Assembly: GCA_937944485.1 (NCBI GenBank)
Contig: CALDYU010000002.1
Location: 186,001-250,000, forward strand
DNA length: 64,000 bases
Direction: 5' to 3'
Source: an uncultured Flavobacteriaceae bacterium
Lineage (GTDB): Bacteria > Bacteroidota > Bacteroidia > Flavobacteriales > Flavobacteriaceae
Every line of letters begins with the position of its first letter. The first letter of the stretch is position 1. This document shows, piece by piece, positions 44,478 through 53,564 of the stretch. The notes beneath the pieces are model-generated. The model had not been told where the DNA came from. It searched no databases and saw only the letters and a program-made list of their open reading frames with translations. The position numbers were made by a program, and so were the translations under genes.

Positions 44478-45965
44478 TTAATATTTAGCACTTTTACCAT
44501 TCGACATCGTTCTTTTTATAAAATCGCGAATATCATTATTGGCATTTTGCAAATCTTCTCGGCGCAAATACATCATGTGTCCAGAGCGGTAGCCTTTAAA
44601 ATCAAAACGATCTTTCATTTTACCACTAGGATCTACTTGCCACATGGTATATTTAGCCTGAAAGTAAGTTGTTGCCCCATCATAATATCCTGATTGAATC
44701 AAAACATTCAAATACGGATTTTGCGCCATGGCCTGTCTAAGATTATCACGGGTATTATCGTCATCATTATTCCATGGACGCACGGGCCCGAACATATTAT
44801 ATTTGATATCGGTTTTAAATTTGAGTTCTTCTTGTAGATAGTAATTGATGGCTGGCGTAAAACTATGCAGCCATGAAGTAAGTTCAGCGCTATAATCAGG
44901 TTTCATACCCGCCATTTGCCTGTCAATACCAAGATATCGCGAATCTAATCTCCCTAGAGTCATGCCTCTATCTTTAAGAAGATTTTTCCAAAAATAAGAC
45001 ACAGGCACTGCAAGGTTTTGATCTAAAAATTCTTTTTTGGAGAGTCCAGAATAATAGGCCAGTTTTTCAGCAACCGCATTCTTTTCGGCTTCACCAATAA
45101 AGCCCCCTTTTGCTAAGGCTGGAATTACCGTATTGACGGCATAAGCCTCTGATTCTGGGAGAATATCTGCGAGGTCTCTATTCTGTAGTTCAGCGGGTAA
45201 GGCTTTGTGATGCCAAGCTGCTGCAGTAAAATAGGGGAGGCTAATCGCATTTTCAACAGCCCCGCCAGTATTGTACAGTTTGTAATCAGCAGGGGAGACC
45301 ATAATCACCCCGTTGAGATACATCCATTGTTGATTTTGTAGGGCAAGTGATAGTCCCATGACACGTGTGCCACCATAACTTTCTCCAATGATATATTTCG
45401 GCGATCGCCAGCGGTTGTTGCGCGTTACGAATGTATTTAGCCATTCTGCGAGGTATTTGATATCCGCATTAATTCCAAAGAACTTATTTCTATCTACTTC
45501 TTTCCCTGACTCGGGAATAGTTCTACTATAACCCGTATTTGCTGGGTTTACATAAACAATATCAGTTACATCTAATACAGAAAATGGGTTTTGTTTTACA
45601 CCGTAGGGTTGCACGGGGTATCCTTCATCGTCAATTCTAAGAATTCGAGGTCCGGTATAAGCTAAGTGCATCCAAACTGATCCCGAACCAGGTCCGCCAT
45701 TAAATGAAATCAGCAGGGGTCGTGAAGCTCTATCCTTAATATTGTTTCGGGTATAATAGGTGTAATGTAAAGAAGCAATAGGTTCACCCATTTCATTCCA
45801 TACTGGTTGTGTTCCTGTTTGGGCCGTATAATTAATTGGCTTTCCATTAATTGTTACACTGTGTTGTGTCGTTACAAGCGTATCAATTGGTAATTTTCTA
45901 TTTTGACCGATGGTATGTTGGAACACAAAAATTGACAATGCTAGAAGCAGTATGATTCTTTTCAT
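44478..45965 (-). CDS. S10 family serine carboxypeptidase-like protein
   Basis: Secreted alpha/beta-fold peptidase of 495 aa; the ATG at 45965 begins a signal peptide (MKRIILLLALSIFVFQHTIG), while the longer frame from 46079 would overlap the TIGR02757 gene and add 38 hydrophobic residues. Oxyanion region LISFNGGPGSGSVWMHLAYTGPR, Ser in IIGESYGGTRVMG, Asp region NVLIQSGYYDGAT and His in YRSGHMMYLRRED. These are all S10 features. C-terminal peptide bond hydrolysis outside the cytosol is the likely job. Located downstream of the TIGR02757 gene with a 70-bp gap. Confidence 0.92.
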   Translation of the reverse strand: MKRIILLLALSIFVFQHTIGQNRKLPIDTLVTTQHSVTINGKPINYTAQTGTQPVWNEMGEPIASLHYTYYTRNNIKDRASRPLLISFNGGPGSGSVWMHLAYTGPRILRIDDEGYPVQPYGVKQNPFSVLDVTDIVYVNPANTGYSRTIPESGKEVDRNKFFGINADIKYLAEWLNTFVTRNNRWRSPKYIIGESYGGTRVMGLSLALQNQQWMYLNGVIMVSPADYKLYNTGGAVENAISLPYFTAAAWHHKALPAELQNRDLADILPESEAYAVNTVIPALAKGGFIGEAEKNAVAEKLAYYSGLSKKEFLDQNLAVPVSYFWKNLLKDRGMTLGRLDSRYLGIDRQMAGMKPDYSAELTSWLHSFTPAINYYLQEELKFKTDIKYNMFGPVRPWNNDDDNTRDNLRQAMAQNPYLNVLIQSGYYDGATTYFQAKYTMWQVDPSGKMKDRFDFKGYRSGHMMYLRREDLQNANNDIRDFIKRTMSNGKSAKY

Positions 45966-46035
45966 TTTTTTATTTGAATTAGTTACGTTTAAAAATAGGA
46001 AAAAAAGTCGGAGGAAGATTTTAATACTATTGTAA

Positions 46036-46800
46036 TCAAAATTTTTCAAAAACACCCAATCCGAAAAGTGCAAAATCATATTTAACGGGGTCGATAGGGT
46101 CTAACTTTCTTAAACTTGTATCTAACTCAGCAAGCGCTTTGGCATCGTTTTGTTTCCGTTTAAGCAGTTTAAGTTTTCGAGCTACCTTGCCCGAGTGCAC
46201 ATCTAAAGGGCAGGAGAGTAGCGATGGACTAATTGTTTTCCATAAACCAAAATCCACTCCAGTATTATTGTCACGTACCATCCAACGTAAAAACATATTG
46301 ATACGCTTTGCTGCTGATCCTTTCATTGGGTCGCTAATATGCTTTGTGGTTCGCGTATGATGCGGCAACTCAAAAAAAGTTTGCTTGAATTTAGAAATCG
46401 CGGGTTGCATAGAATCATTATATTGGTTTAAAGCAAATACCTTTTCTAGGCCCCCATGATTTTGGTATATATTTTTCAAGCTACGAATGAAGTATTTGAG
46501 ATCAAGAGCATTAAAGGTGCGATGCACAAAGCCTTCTAGTTGTTCTAAATCACCCGCTTGATGATTTAGTATAAAATCAAAAGGGGCATCATCCAATAAC
46601 TCCATCATCCGACGGGCATTATTGATGATGCTTTTTCGATTCCCCCATGCGATTGTAGCAGTTAAAAAGGCACTAATTTCTAGATCCTCCTTTTTTGAAA
46701 ATTCATGAGGAATTTGTATCGGGTCACTTTCTAAAAACTTGGGATGATTGTATTGTTCCACTTTAGTATCTAAAAACACTTTGAGTTCGGCTTTTGTCAT
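46036..46800 (-). CDS. TIGR02757 (DUF2400) family protein
   Basis: Cytosolic protein of 254 aa with the family patterns DPIQIPHEFSKKEDLEISAFLTATIAWGNRKSIINNARR, SAAKRINMFLRWMVRDNNTGVDFGLW and PLDVHSGKVARKLKLLKRK. Helical, reminiscent of HhH-GPD DNA glycosylases at the end, but its reaction is unknown. Its start overlaps the CPBP gene stop by 4 nt, indicating coupling. Confidence 0.92.
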   Translation of the reverse strand: MTKAELKVFLDTKVEQYNHPKFLESDPIQIPHEFSKKEDLEISAFLTATIAWGNRKSIINNARRMMELLDDAPFDFILNHQAGDLEQLEGFVHRTFNALDLKYFIRSLKNIYQNHGGLEKVFALNQYNDSMQPAISKFKQTFFELPHHTRTTKHISDPMKGSAAKRINMFLRWMVRDNNTGVDFGLWKTISPSLLSCPLDVHSGKVARKLKLLKRKQNDAKALAELDTSLRKLDPIDPVKYDFALFGLGVFEKF

Positions 46801-47354
46801 TCTAAAGGAATATTTAATACATCGGATAATGCTAATGGAATAAATAGCACTAAATTATGAGTTGAATGAAGCCCCATTGCCCAAGCCAAACCGAAACGAA
46901 TTCGAATATACCCAAACAATATACCTATCCATATTTGAGGAGCTACCAAAAGTGGTATAAGAATCAGTGTTGCTGTAGTTGTTTCAAAATTGCTAATATG
47001 AATGAGTCCGAAAATGATGGCTAATCCATAAAAGAGCTGTTTGAAATAGGGTGAATTTTTAAAAAGAGCTAAGGGGCCACGAAAAATAAGTTCTTCAAAG
47101 AAAGGGGCTATAACAACGCCGAGTAGTAAGATATGCCATATTGGTTTAGTTGCAACCAACTCATTAATGGCATGCTTGCCTAATTCTAAATTAAAAAAAC
47201 TTTCAATTGTAGCCGTTATTAGCACTAAGAGAATACTTACACCTAAACCTAAAACTAGAATGCGTACCCCTAGACTAAGACGATAGTCTAAATTTGTATT
47301 TTCGTCTTCCTTATAAACAGGGTTTTTGAGAAATAAATAAAGTGATTGTAACAT
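46797..47354 (-). CDS. CPBP family intramembrane metalloprotease
   Basis: Membrane protein of 185 aa with about five helices. CPBP/Abi motifs: EELIFRGPLALF (EExxxR, about 87-92), FGLIHISNF and the His-containing helix GLHSTHNLVLFIPLA. The family includes Rce1-like proteases. Lies between the LolD-like ATPase gene (31 bp upstream) and TIGR02757 (4-nt overlap). Confidence 0.9.
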   Translation of the reverse strand: MLQSLYLFLKNPVYKEDENTNLDYRLSLGVRILVLGLGVSILLVLITATIESFFNLELGKHAINELVATKPIWHILLLGVVIAPFFEELIFRGPLALFKNSPYFKQLFYGLAIIFGLIHISNFETTTATLILIPLLVAPQIWIGILFGYIRIRFGLAWAMGLHSTHNLVLFIPLALSDVLNIPLE

Positions 47355-47385
47355 ACCAGAATACTCGAAGTTCTAAGCAAATAAA

Positions 47386-48051
47386 TTATTGATCAGTAAT
47401 TAAACCATCAACCATAACTAGTTTTCTGTCCGCCATATCTGCCAAATGCCCATTATGGGTTACAATAACAAAGGTTTGTCCAAATTTATCACGAAGCTCA
47501 AAAAATAACTGATGTAGATTATCGGCACTTTCAGAATCTAAATTACCACTCGGTTCATCAGCAAATATGATTGAGGGATTATTAATCAACGCCCTTGCCA
47601 CGGCAACTCGCTGCTGTTCGCCACCAGAGAGTTCATTAGGTTTATGATGATAACGTTCTGTCAAGCCTAAAAAATCTAACAACTCCTTGGCTTTGGTCTC
47701 TGCATCATTCTTAGATGTTTTTTTTATGAATGCAGGAATACAGACATTTTCTAAGGCTGTAAATTCAGGAAGTAGTTGATGAAATTGAAAAATAAAGCCA
47801 ATGTGCTGATTGCGAAACTTAGCCAATTCTTTATCTGATAGATGAGTCACATCTGTCTCATTAATGATCAATTGGCTCTGATCTTTATTCGAACTAAGGT
47901 CTAATGTGCCGAGTATTTGCAGTAAGGTAGTTTTTCCAGCACCTGAGGCTCCTACAATTGATACGACTTCCCCTTTTTTAATGTGCAGATCAACACCCTT
48001 TAGAACTTGAAGATCACCGTAATACTTTACAAGCTTAGAAGCTTTTATCAT
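47386..48051 (-). CDS. LolD/MacB-type ABC transporter ATP-binding protein
   Basis: ATPase of 221 aa. Walker [10 protein letters not shown] (33-41), Q loop [18 protein letters not shown], signature [16 protein letters not shown], Walker [16 protein letters not shown], switch His in VTHNGH. The [18 protein letters not shown] and DEPSGNLD forms place it with LolD (lipoprotein release) and MacB. No permease gene lies next to it, so the partner is encoded elsewhere. Confidence 0.93.
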   Translation of the reverse strand: MIKASKLVKYYGDLQVLKGVDLHIKKGEVVSIVGASGAGKTTLLQILGTLDLSSNKDQSQLIINETDVTHLSDKELAKFRNQHIGFIFQFHQLLPEFTALENVCIPAFIKKTSKNDAETKAKELLDFLGLTERYHHKPNELSGGEQQRVAVARALINNPSIIFADEPSGNLDSESADNLHQLFFELRDKFGQTFVIVTHNGHLADMADRKLVMVDGLITDQ

Positions 48052-48279
48052 AGTTCAAAAAATAAAAGATGAAAGTAAACATTAGGGCTGACATTGCAAA
48101 ATAGTTGGCAGTATCGATTTCGTTTATTCTTTGATAGTTTTTTGATTCTTCGCGACCAAGGTATTAGTACAATTTAGAACTATCTTTATAATGCTAATTA
48201 ATTCTTAAAATAGTCTCAGCATCATATATATGTTTAACTTTATTTAAGTTATAGCTAAAAAAATAAACCGAAATAGTAA

Positions 48280-48879
48280 ATGTCACCATACCAGAATTTA
48301 GAAGAGTATAATTTGGAGATAACGGACGAAGTAAAAGAACGTTTTTCTTCTATTATTGATGAAATAGGCGAAGATGTTGAACGTGAAGGATTGGTAAAAA
48401 CCCCTGAAAGAGCAGCAAAAGCAATGTTATTTCTGACGCAAGGGTATCAACAAAATGCTGCCGAAATCTTGAAAGGAGCAATGTTCAAGGAAGATTATGA
48501 TGATATGGTAATTGTCAAAAGCATTGAATTATATTCACTTTGTGAGCATCATATGCTTCCGTTTTTTGGAAAAGCGCATATAGCCTATATACCAGATGGG
48601 CATATTGTTGGTTTGAGTAAAATTCCGCGTATTGTAGATGTTTTTGCACGTCGACTTCAGGTGCAAGAGCGTTTGACGCATGATATTTTAGAGTGTATTA
48701 ATGACACTCTAAAACCAAAAGGTGTCGCTGTGGTTATTGAAGCATCTCATATGTGTATGATGATGCGGGGGGTTCAAAAGCAAAACTCAGTAACCACAAC
48801 ATCAGGGTTTCGTGGGCAGTTTGAAAAAATTGAAACGCGTAATGAATTCCTCAAGCTAATCAGTTCTGATTTGGCTTAG
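48280..48879 (+). CDS. folE: GTP cyclohydrolase I
   Basis: Enzyme of 199 aa converting GTP to 7,8-dihydroneopterin triphosphate, first step of tetrahydrofolate synthesis. Zinc ligands Cys88 and His91 in [18 protein letters not shown] and the second Cys in [10 protein letters not shown]; substrate motif [13 protein letters not shown]; catalytic region [23 protein letters not shown]. Normal length and complete. Free-standing. Confidence 0.96.
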   Translation: MSPYQNLEEYNLEITDEVKERFSSIIDEIGEDVEREGLVKTPERAAKAMLFLTQGYQQNAAEILKGAMFKEDYDDMVIVKSIELYSLCEHHMLPFFGKAHIAYIPDGHIVGLSKIPRIVDVFARRLQVQERLTHDILECINDTLKPKGVAVVIEASHMCMMMRGVQKQNSVTTTSGFRGQFEKIETRNEFLKLISSDLA

Positions 48880-48964
48880 GTCTCGCCTTTTAATAGGAAC
48901 AACATCAACCATTAATATTTGGCATCTTTATTGTTTTCTATTTTAAGAATTAATAATTTTCGAA

Positions 48965-49267
48965 ATGTCAAAAACAAAAGACGTTAAATATAAAAACCTT
49001 TTTCTAGGCTTATTATTTGATGCTATAGGAATGCTTTCTTTTGCAGTTCCATTCATAGGTGATTTCTCAGACGTGATCTGGGCTCCCATAGCAGCTTGGC
49101 TAATGACGCGCCTTTACAAAGGCAAAGCTGGTCAAGTGGCTGGTGCAGTTACCTTTTTTGAAGAAATAATGCCTGGTCTAGACATTGTTCCCATGTTTAC
49201 AATTATGTGGTTCTATACTCATGTATTCAAAGCTGGTAAAAAAGAGCATGTCATAGATATCGACTAA
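48965..49267 (+). CDS. Small membrane protein with conserved GDFSD/FFEEI pattern, unknown
   Basis: Protein of 100 aa. Two or three amphipathic or hydrophobic segments (about 13-30, 37-48, 74-88). Notable motifs are FDAIGMLSFAVPFIGDFSDVIWAPIAAW and GAVTFFEEIMPGLDIVPMFTIMW. I know similar small proteins in other Flavobacteriia but no function. Lies 85 bp after folE; link unknown. Confidence 0.7.
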   Translation: MSKTKDVKYKNLFLGLLFDAIGMLSFAVPFIGDFSDVIWAPIAAWLMTRLYKGKAGQVAGAVTFFEEIMPGLDIVPMFTIMWFYTHVFKAGKKEHVIDID

Positions 49268-49449
49268 ATTATTGATAGCTTTGAGCACTGTCATTGCCGT
49301 TTTTGTTTCTTCCTCTCATTTGTAAAGCTGAAATAATTTCTTAGAATCAATTGTAAAAATTGTATTTTCAGTTATTTAAAATTTAGTGCTTTCTTTTTAT
49401 TCTTAAGAAGTACTAGAACTATTATTTTCGGAAATAAACTTTTAAATAA

Positions 49450-50670
49450 ATGAAAAGACGTTCTTTTATTGAAAAAACGACGCTTGCTTCAATGAGTTCT
49501 TTACTTGGTGTCGATATTGTAATGGGTGCTAAAATGCCAAGCGACTATCTTCCTCTGGGTCTGCAAGACCCAAATCCATTTGAATTATTTTCTAAAGATA
49601 CCCGCATGACTGTCTTAAATTCAAAACCATGGAATATTGAAGCAAAAGCACATCTTTTAGATGACGCAGTAACACCTAATAAGTTTATGTTTATTAGAAA
49701 TAATGGTATTATTCCTGAAAAACCCGATACCAAAGCGTGGCAATTAACTATCGATGGGGAATCGGTAAAAGAACAAAAATCATACCCTCTATCGGAGTTA
49801 AAATCGAAATTTAAGCACTATACGTATCAGTTAACATTAGAATGCGGTGGCAATGGACGAAGTGAATTCGATCCTCCGGCAAAAGGAAACCAGTGGACAA
49901 TAGGTGCAGTTTCTTGCGCGAATTGGACCGGCGTTCGCTTGCGTGATGTTTTAGAAGATGCGGGCATTAAAGATGATGCTGTTTATATTGGTTATCATGC
50001 TGCGGACAAACATTTAAGCCATAATCCGCAAAAAGAACCAATTTCTAGAGGGGCTCCTATGGCAAAAGCACTACAAGATGAAACGCTTTTGGCTTTTCAA
50101 ATGAATGGCAAAGACATTCCGTTAGCCCACGGTTATCCTTTACGATTAGTAGCTGGGGGGTGGCCTGCTTCTGTTTCAGGAAAATGGGTAAATCGAATCA
50201 GTATTCGAAATAAAGAACATGACGGACCTAAAATGGGTGGTACGGCCTATCGCATTCCTTGTAAACCTGTAGCACCTGGTGCTAAAGTTGCTGACGCTGA
50301 TATGTGTATTATTGAATCAATGCCTGTAAAGTCTTTGATTACCTACCCAATGTCAGGTGCCGTATTAAAAAAAGGGAATTCCCTAAAAATTAGAGGACAT
50401 GCCTGGGCTGGAGAATTAGAGGTCATAAGAATGGAGTATTCCATTGATTTTGGTGCTACGTGGAAAAAGTGTATCCTAAACAAACCAGCAAATCGTCTGG
50501 CATGGCAACATTTTACTGCAAGCATTGATTTTTCAAAAAAAGGGTATTATGAAGTTTGGGCAAAAGCAACAGATTCTCAGGGCAAATCACAGCCGATGTT
50601 ATTACCTGGGTGGAATCCGAAAGGATATCTAAATAATGCATGCCATCGTATTGCCGTAAAAATAAAATAA
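49450..50670 (+). CDS. Tat-exported molybdopterin sulfite oxidase (SorA-like)
   Basis: Molybdenum enzyme of 406 aa. The N-terminus MKRRSFIEKTTLASMSSL is a twin-arginine signal. The oxidoreductase molybdopterin domain (about 70-285) has the Mo-ligand Cys156 in GAVSCANWTGVRLRDVL and ECGGNGRSEFDP; the C-terminal dimerisation domain (Mo-co_dimer, about 295-400) includes MSGAVLKKGNSLKIRGHAW and WKKCILN. This is the sulfite oxidase family (sulfite to sulfate in the periplasm). It abuts the cytochrome c gene, as SorA/SorB do in Proteobacteria. Sulfite dehydrogenase is the best call; related selenate/chlorate-type activities are unlikely. Confidence 0.9.
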   Translation: MKRRSFIEKTTLASMSSLLGVDIVMGAKMPSDYLPLGLQDPNPFELFSKDTRMTVLNSKPWNIEAKAHLLDDAVTPNKFMFIRNNGIIPEKPDTKAWQLTIDGESVKEQKSYPLSELKSKFKHYTYQLTLECGGNGRSEFDPPAKGNQWTIGAVSCANWTGVRLRDVLEDAGIKDDAVYIGYHAADKHLSHNPQKEPISRGAPMAKALQDETLLAFQMNGKDIPLAHGYPLRLVAGGWPASVSGKWVNRISIRNKEHDGPKMGGTAYRIPCKPVAPGAKVADADMCIIESMPVKSLITYPMSGAVLKKGNSLKIRGHAWAGELEVIRMEYSIDFGATWKKCILNKPANRLAWQHFTASIDFSKKGYYEVWAKATDSQGKSQPMLLPGWNPKGYLNNACHRIAVKIK

Positions 50671-51120
50671 ATGAAAGACGACAAACTTTCGAAAGGCATT
50701 CGAAGAAGTTATAGAACGCTTATAGTTATCAGTGCCTTAGTAGTGGCCATAGTTGTTGCAAGTGTTTATTATCTTGACAACAGGAAAGCGGAACTTGTCG
50801 CAGTTGAACCTGATGCAGAAGACCCTGATCGCGTAGAAAATGGAATTCATATTCGAACTGGTTTCATTGATGCTCCTGGTATGGAAGAGACTATTATCAA
50901 TTGTACGAGTTGTCACTCCGCCGAATTAGTAATTCAAAACAGAATGAACAAAGAGCGTTGGCATGCGACCATTGATTGGATGCAAGAATCACAAAACTTA
51001 TGGGATTTAGGTGAGAATGAAGAAATTATTGTGAATTATCTTATTAAGAATTACCCAGTAATTGCTAAAGGGAGACGTGCAGAATTAAAGAATATCGAAT
51101 GGTATGATTTACAGAATTAG
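50671..51120 (+). CDS. Membrane-anchored monohaem cytochrome c (SorB-like)
   Basis: Cytochrome of 149 aa with an N-terminal membrane anchor (about 16-35, RTLIVISALVVAIVVASVYYL) and one haem site CTSCH (Cys78, Cys81, His82). Candidate axial Met in MNKERWHATIDWMQES. The ATG follows the TAA of the sulfite oxidase directly, so it is the likely electron acceptor. It needs the CcsBA system for maturation. The gene overlaps the rhodanese gene by 17 nt. Confidence 0.93.
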   Translation: MKDDKLSKGIRRSYRTLIVISALVVAIVVASVYYLDNRKAELVAVEPDAEDPDRVENGIHIRTGFIDAPGMEETIINCTSCHSAELVIQNRMNKERWHATIDWMQESQNLWDLGENEEIIVNYLIKNYPVIAKGRRAELKNIEWYDLQN

Positions 51121-52057
51121 TTTTCTGATATTTTTTTATTTGTGTACTTCTTACTCTTGTAAAGAAAATACAAAGCGAATAACTGATACTATAGAAATGA
51201 GTGCTTATCACAGTACGGAACATCTCATTGAAGCCATTAAGCTTCAAAAAATGCAAGCTGATTCTTCGTATAAAATTATTGATTTTCGCCCCGTAGAAGA
51301 CTATAGGAAAGGACATATTCCGAATGCCTTGCACCTATGGCGAAATGATATTGAAGATGAATCGTACCCTTACCGAGGCATGATGGCTCAGCAAGAGCAG
51401 ATAGAAAAACTTTTTTCTAAACTAGGTATTCGTTCAAATGACACCATTATTATTTATGACAATAGGGGACTATGCGATGCAGCCCGCCTTTGGTGGGTTT
51501 TATATCGATTTAATTTTACGAATGTAAAGTTACTCAATGGAGGGTGGTCGTATTGGATACAAAATCAAGGCGCTATATCTAAGGTGCCAGCTAAAGTTAC
51601 TCGCAGTAAATTTAAATTTGTAGGAGAACCAAATGAAGCTTTATACATTGCCAAAAGCGAAATTATTGAAGGTGTATCTAGTAAAGATGGGGTCTTGATT
51701 GATACGAGAACAATAGATGAGTATAGTGGAAAACGTCAAAAATCCGGTGCCCTTAGAGCAGGTAGAATCCCAGGAAGTGTTCACGTAGATTGGAAATTAA
51801 CTATGGAGATGGATGCTGACCATAGGTTTAAATCTCGGAACGCAATAGAGGAAATATACAAAGACGTTGGTTTAAGAAAGGACAAACAAATTGCAGTTTA
51901 TTGTCATACAGGAGTTCGATCAGCACATACTACATTCATTTTGAAGGAACTATTAGGTTTCAGCAATGTTAAAAATTATGACGGCTCATGGATTGAGTGG
52001 AGTTATTTTGAAGATTTACCTATTGAAAAAGATAGTGTCACCACAGTATTGAACTAG
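51104..52057 (+). CDS. Two-domain rhodanese (sulfurtransferase) lipoprotein
   Basis: Protein of 317 aa with a lipoprotein signal (MIYRISFLIFFYLCTSYSC, Cys19), so it faces the periplasm or outer membrane, unusual for thiosulfate sulfurtransferases, which are mostly cytosolic. N-terminal rhodanese domain (about 35-155; IIDFRPVEDYRKGHIPNALHLW) has no catalytic Cys: the loop position holds Asp (YDNRG). The C-terminal domain (about 185-305) is active-looking with Cys267 in AVYCHTGVRSAHTTFIL. This inactive-plus-active layout is normal for the family. Overlap with the cytochrome gene ties it to sulfite oxidation: it could release sulfite from thiosulfate for SorA to oxidise. Confidence 0.9.
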   Translation: MIYRISFLIFFYLCTSYSCKENTKRITDTIEMSAYHSTEHLIEAIKLQKMQADSSYKIIDFRPVEDYRKGHIPNALHLWRNDIEDESYPYRGMMAQQEQIEKLFSKLGIRSNDTIIIYDNRGLCDAARLWWVLYRFNFTNVKLLNGGWSYWIQNQGAISKVPAKVTRSKFKFVGEPNEALYIAKSEIIEGVSSKDGVLIDTRTIDEYSGKRQKSGALRAGRIPGSVHVDWKLTMEMDADHRFKSRNAIEEIYKDVGLRKDKQIAVYCHTGVRSAHTTFILKELLGFSNVKNYDGSWIEWSYFEDLPIEKDSVTTVLN

Positions 52058-52078
52058 CAACACGACTATAATTTAGCT

Positions 52079-52963
52079 ATGGACAGATATATTGATGCTT
52101 TTGTAAATTCGTTTTTAGGAACGGTAAATTGGACCTGGAAGTCCATTCTTTTTGAAGTGCCATGGCATAGTAATTATTTCTGGGGATTGATTCTGATTTC
52201 TCTTGTAGTTTGGGGGTTTGAAATTCTTTTTCCTTGGCGAAAAGAACAATCCATATTTCGTAAAGATTTTTGGCTGGATGCATTTTACATGTTTTTTAAT
52301 TTTTTCGTTTTTGCCATCGTAATAAGTGGCGTTTATAAATTACTTAGTCTACTGTTTGCAGATGTTGGTGTAACTTCAAATTCGTTGGCATTAATCGATA
52401 TTAGCTTATGGCCATCTTGGTTGCAACTTATCATTTTCTTTATTGTACTGGACTTCGTACAGTGGTATACACATACCCTTTTGCATCGGTACGAGTTCTT
52501 ATGGAAGTTTCATAAAGTGCATCATTCGGTAAAAGAAATGGGTTTTGCAGCGCACTTACGGTACCACTGGATGGAAAACATTCTTTACAAACCTTTAAAA
52601 ACCTTCGGAGTTATGATTTTAGGAGGTTTTGAGCCAGAACAAGCATTTATTGTACATTTTGCAGCGATTGCTATCGGTCATTTAAATCATGCCAATATCA
52701 AGCTTACTTGGGGGCCGTTAAAATATATTTTAAATAATCCAGTAATGCATTTATATCACCATGCGTATACTTTGCCTGATGATAGGAGTAGGGGCGTTAA
52801 TTTCGGAATTAGCTTGAGTCTCTGGGACTATATCTTTAAAACAAATTACATTCCTGAGAATGGTGGAAAAATCGAATTGGGTTTTCCAGGAGATGAAGAA
52901 ATGCCCAAAAACTTCTTTAAACAATTAACCTTCGGCCTTGGAAAATCAAGGCCAAAGGCGTAA
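52079..52963 (+). CDS. Fatty acid hydroxylase / sterol desaturase family protein
   Basis: Integral membrane di-iron enzyme of 294 aa with about five helices. The His boxes are HTLLHR (131-136), HKVHH (144-148), HLRYH (157-161), and HLYHHAY near the end. These are the ERG3/FA_hydroxylase signatures. The substrate may be a lipid, carotenoid or sterol-like compound. The gene follows the rhodanese gene by 21 bp, but a functional link with sulfur oxidation is not obvious. Confidence 0.92.
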   Translation: MDRYIDAFVNSFLGTVNWTWKSILFEVPWHSNYFWGLILISLVVWGFEILFPWRKEQSIFRKDFWLDAFYMFFNFFVFAIVISGVYKLLSLLFADVGVTSNSLALIDISLWPSWLQLIIFFIVLDFVQWYTHTLLHRYEFLWKFHKVHHSVKEMGFAAHLRYHWMENILYKPLKTFGVMILGGFEPEQAFIVHFAAIAIGHLNHANIKLTWGPLKYILNNPVMHLYHHAYTLPDDRSRGVNFGISLSLWDYIFKTNYIPENGGKIELGFPGDEEMPKNFFKQLTFGLGKSRPKA

Positions 52964-52974
52964 TTGTAATCTTT

Positions 52975-53547
52975 CTATTGAACAGTAAGATTGAAAGTCT
53001 GCGTAATATCAGTCTCTCCTCCAGCATCAGCTAAAGTTCCATCATTTGGTTTCTTCGGTTCATGTCTTAAAGTTACCTGAAGGGTTGCACTGCCAGCATC
53101 TGATGTTGTTAAGGTGAAATCAATACCGATAGGATTACCGTCTCCGTCTTGATCGGTATAGTCGGTTTGATTTATTGCTCCAGTCGTAACAAAAAAGAAT
53201 TGGTGTTCATCAGCTTCCTCTTCTACTTCTTCGGTAATATCTTCAGCAGGAGATTCTGTCTCATTCAACAGTTCTATGGTACCAGAATAAGAGGTATTTG
53301 CTATTAAATCACCAGAAACTGAAATGGTAGGTGCGTTGGGCCCATCACCATCCAGATCTTGCGATTGCAAGGTAATCGTGGTTGCGCCTGTGGCAACTAG
53401 TGTAATGTTCATTGTGGTGATAACCTCTTCTTCATTCACAGGTGCTGGTGGGTCGTCGTCATCTGAACAAGCAACAAAGGTCGTAAGACCTACTAGTATA
53501 AAAGCTGCAAACATTAATTTTTCAATTTTGTTTTTGTAATTTTTCAT
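52975..53547 (-). CDS. Acidic lipoprotein of the TonB-receptor operon
   Basis: Lipoprotein of 190 aa from ATG 53547 (signal MKNYKNKIEKLMFAAFILVGLTTFVAC). After Cys comes a striking acidic run SDDDDPPAPVNEEE, then a beta-rich domain with DLDGDGPNAPTISV and TDQDGDGNPIGIDF, which look like Ca-binding loops. Similar proteins beside TonB-dependent receptors in Flavobacteriia are often named type 1 periplasmic-binding fold proteins, though no such fold is visible here. The Asp/Glu/His patches fit binding of a cation. It follows the receptor stop by 17 bp and is cotranscribed with it. Confidence 0.75.
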   Translation of the reverse strand: MKNYKNKIEKLMFAAFILVGLTTFVACSDDDDPPAPVNEEEVITTMNITLVATGATTITLQSQDLDGDGPNAPTISVSGDLIANTSYSGTIELLNETESPAEDITEEVEEEADEHQFFFVTTGAINQTDYTDQDGDGNPIGIDFTLTTSDAGSATLQVTLRHEPKKPNDGTLADAGGETDITQTFNLTVQ

Positions 53548-53564
53548 TGTAATCATTTTAAGTT

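Noticed and set aside
46036-46079. N-terminal extension of the S10 peptidase to 46079
   Set aside because: It would run into the TIGR02757 gene; the downstream ATG at 45965 begins an ordinary signal peptide.
52934-52953. Hairpin GGCCTTG-GAAAAT-CAAGGCC
   Set aside because: It is inside the last codons of the desaturase gene and has no T tract; chance palindrome in coding sequence is likely.
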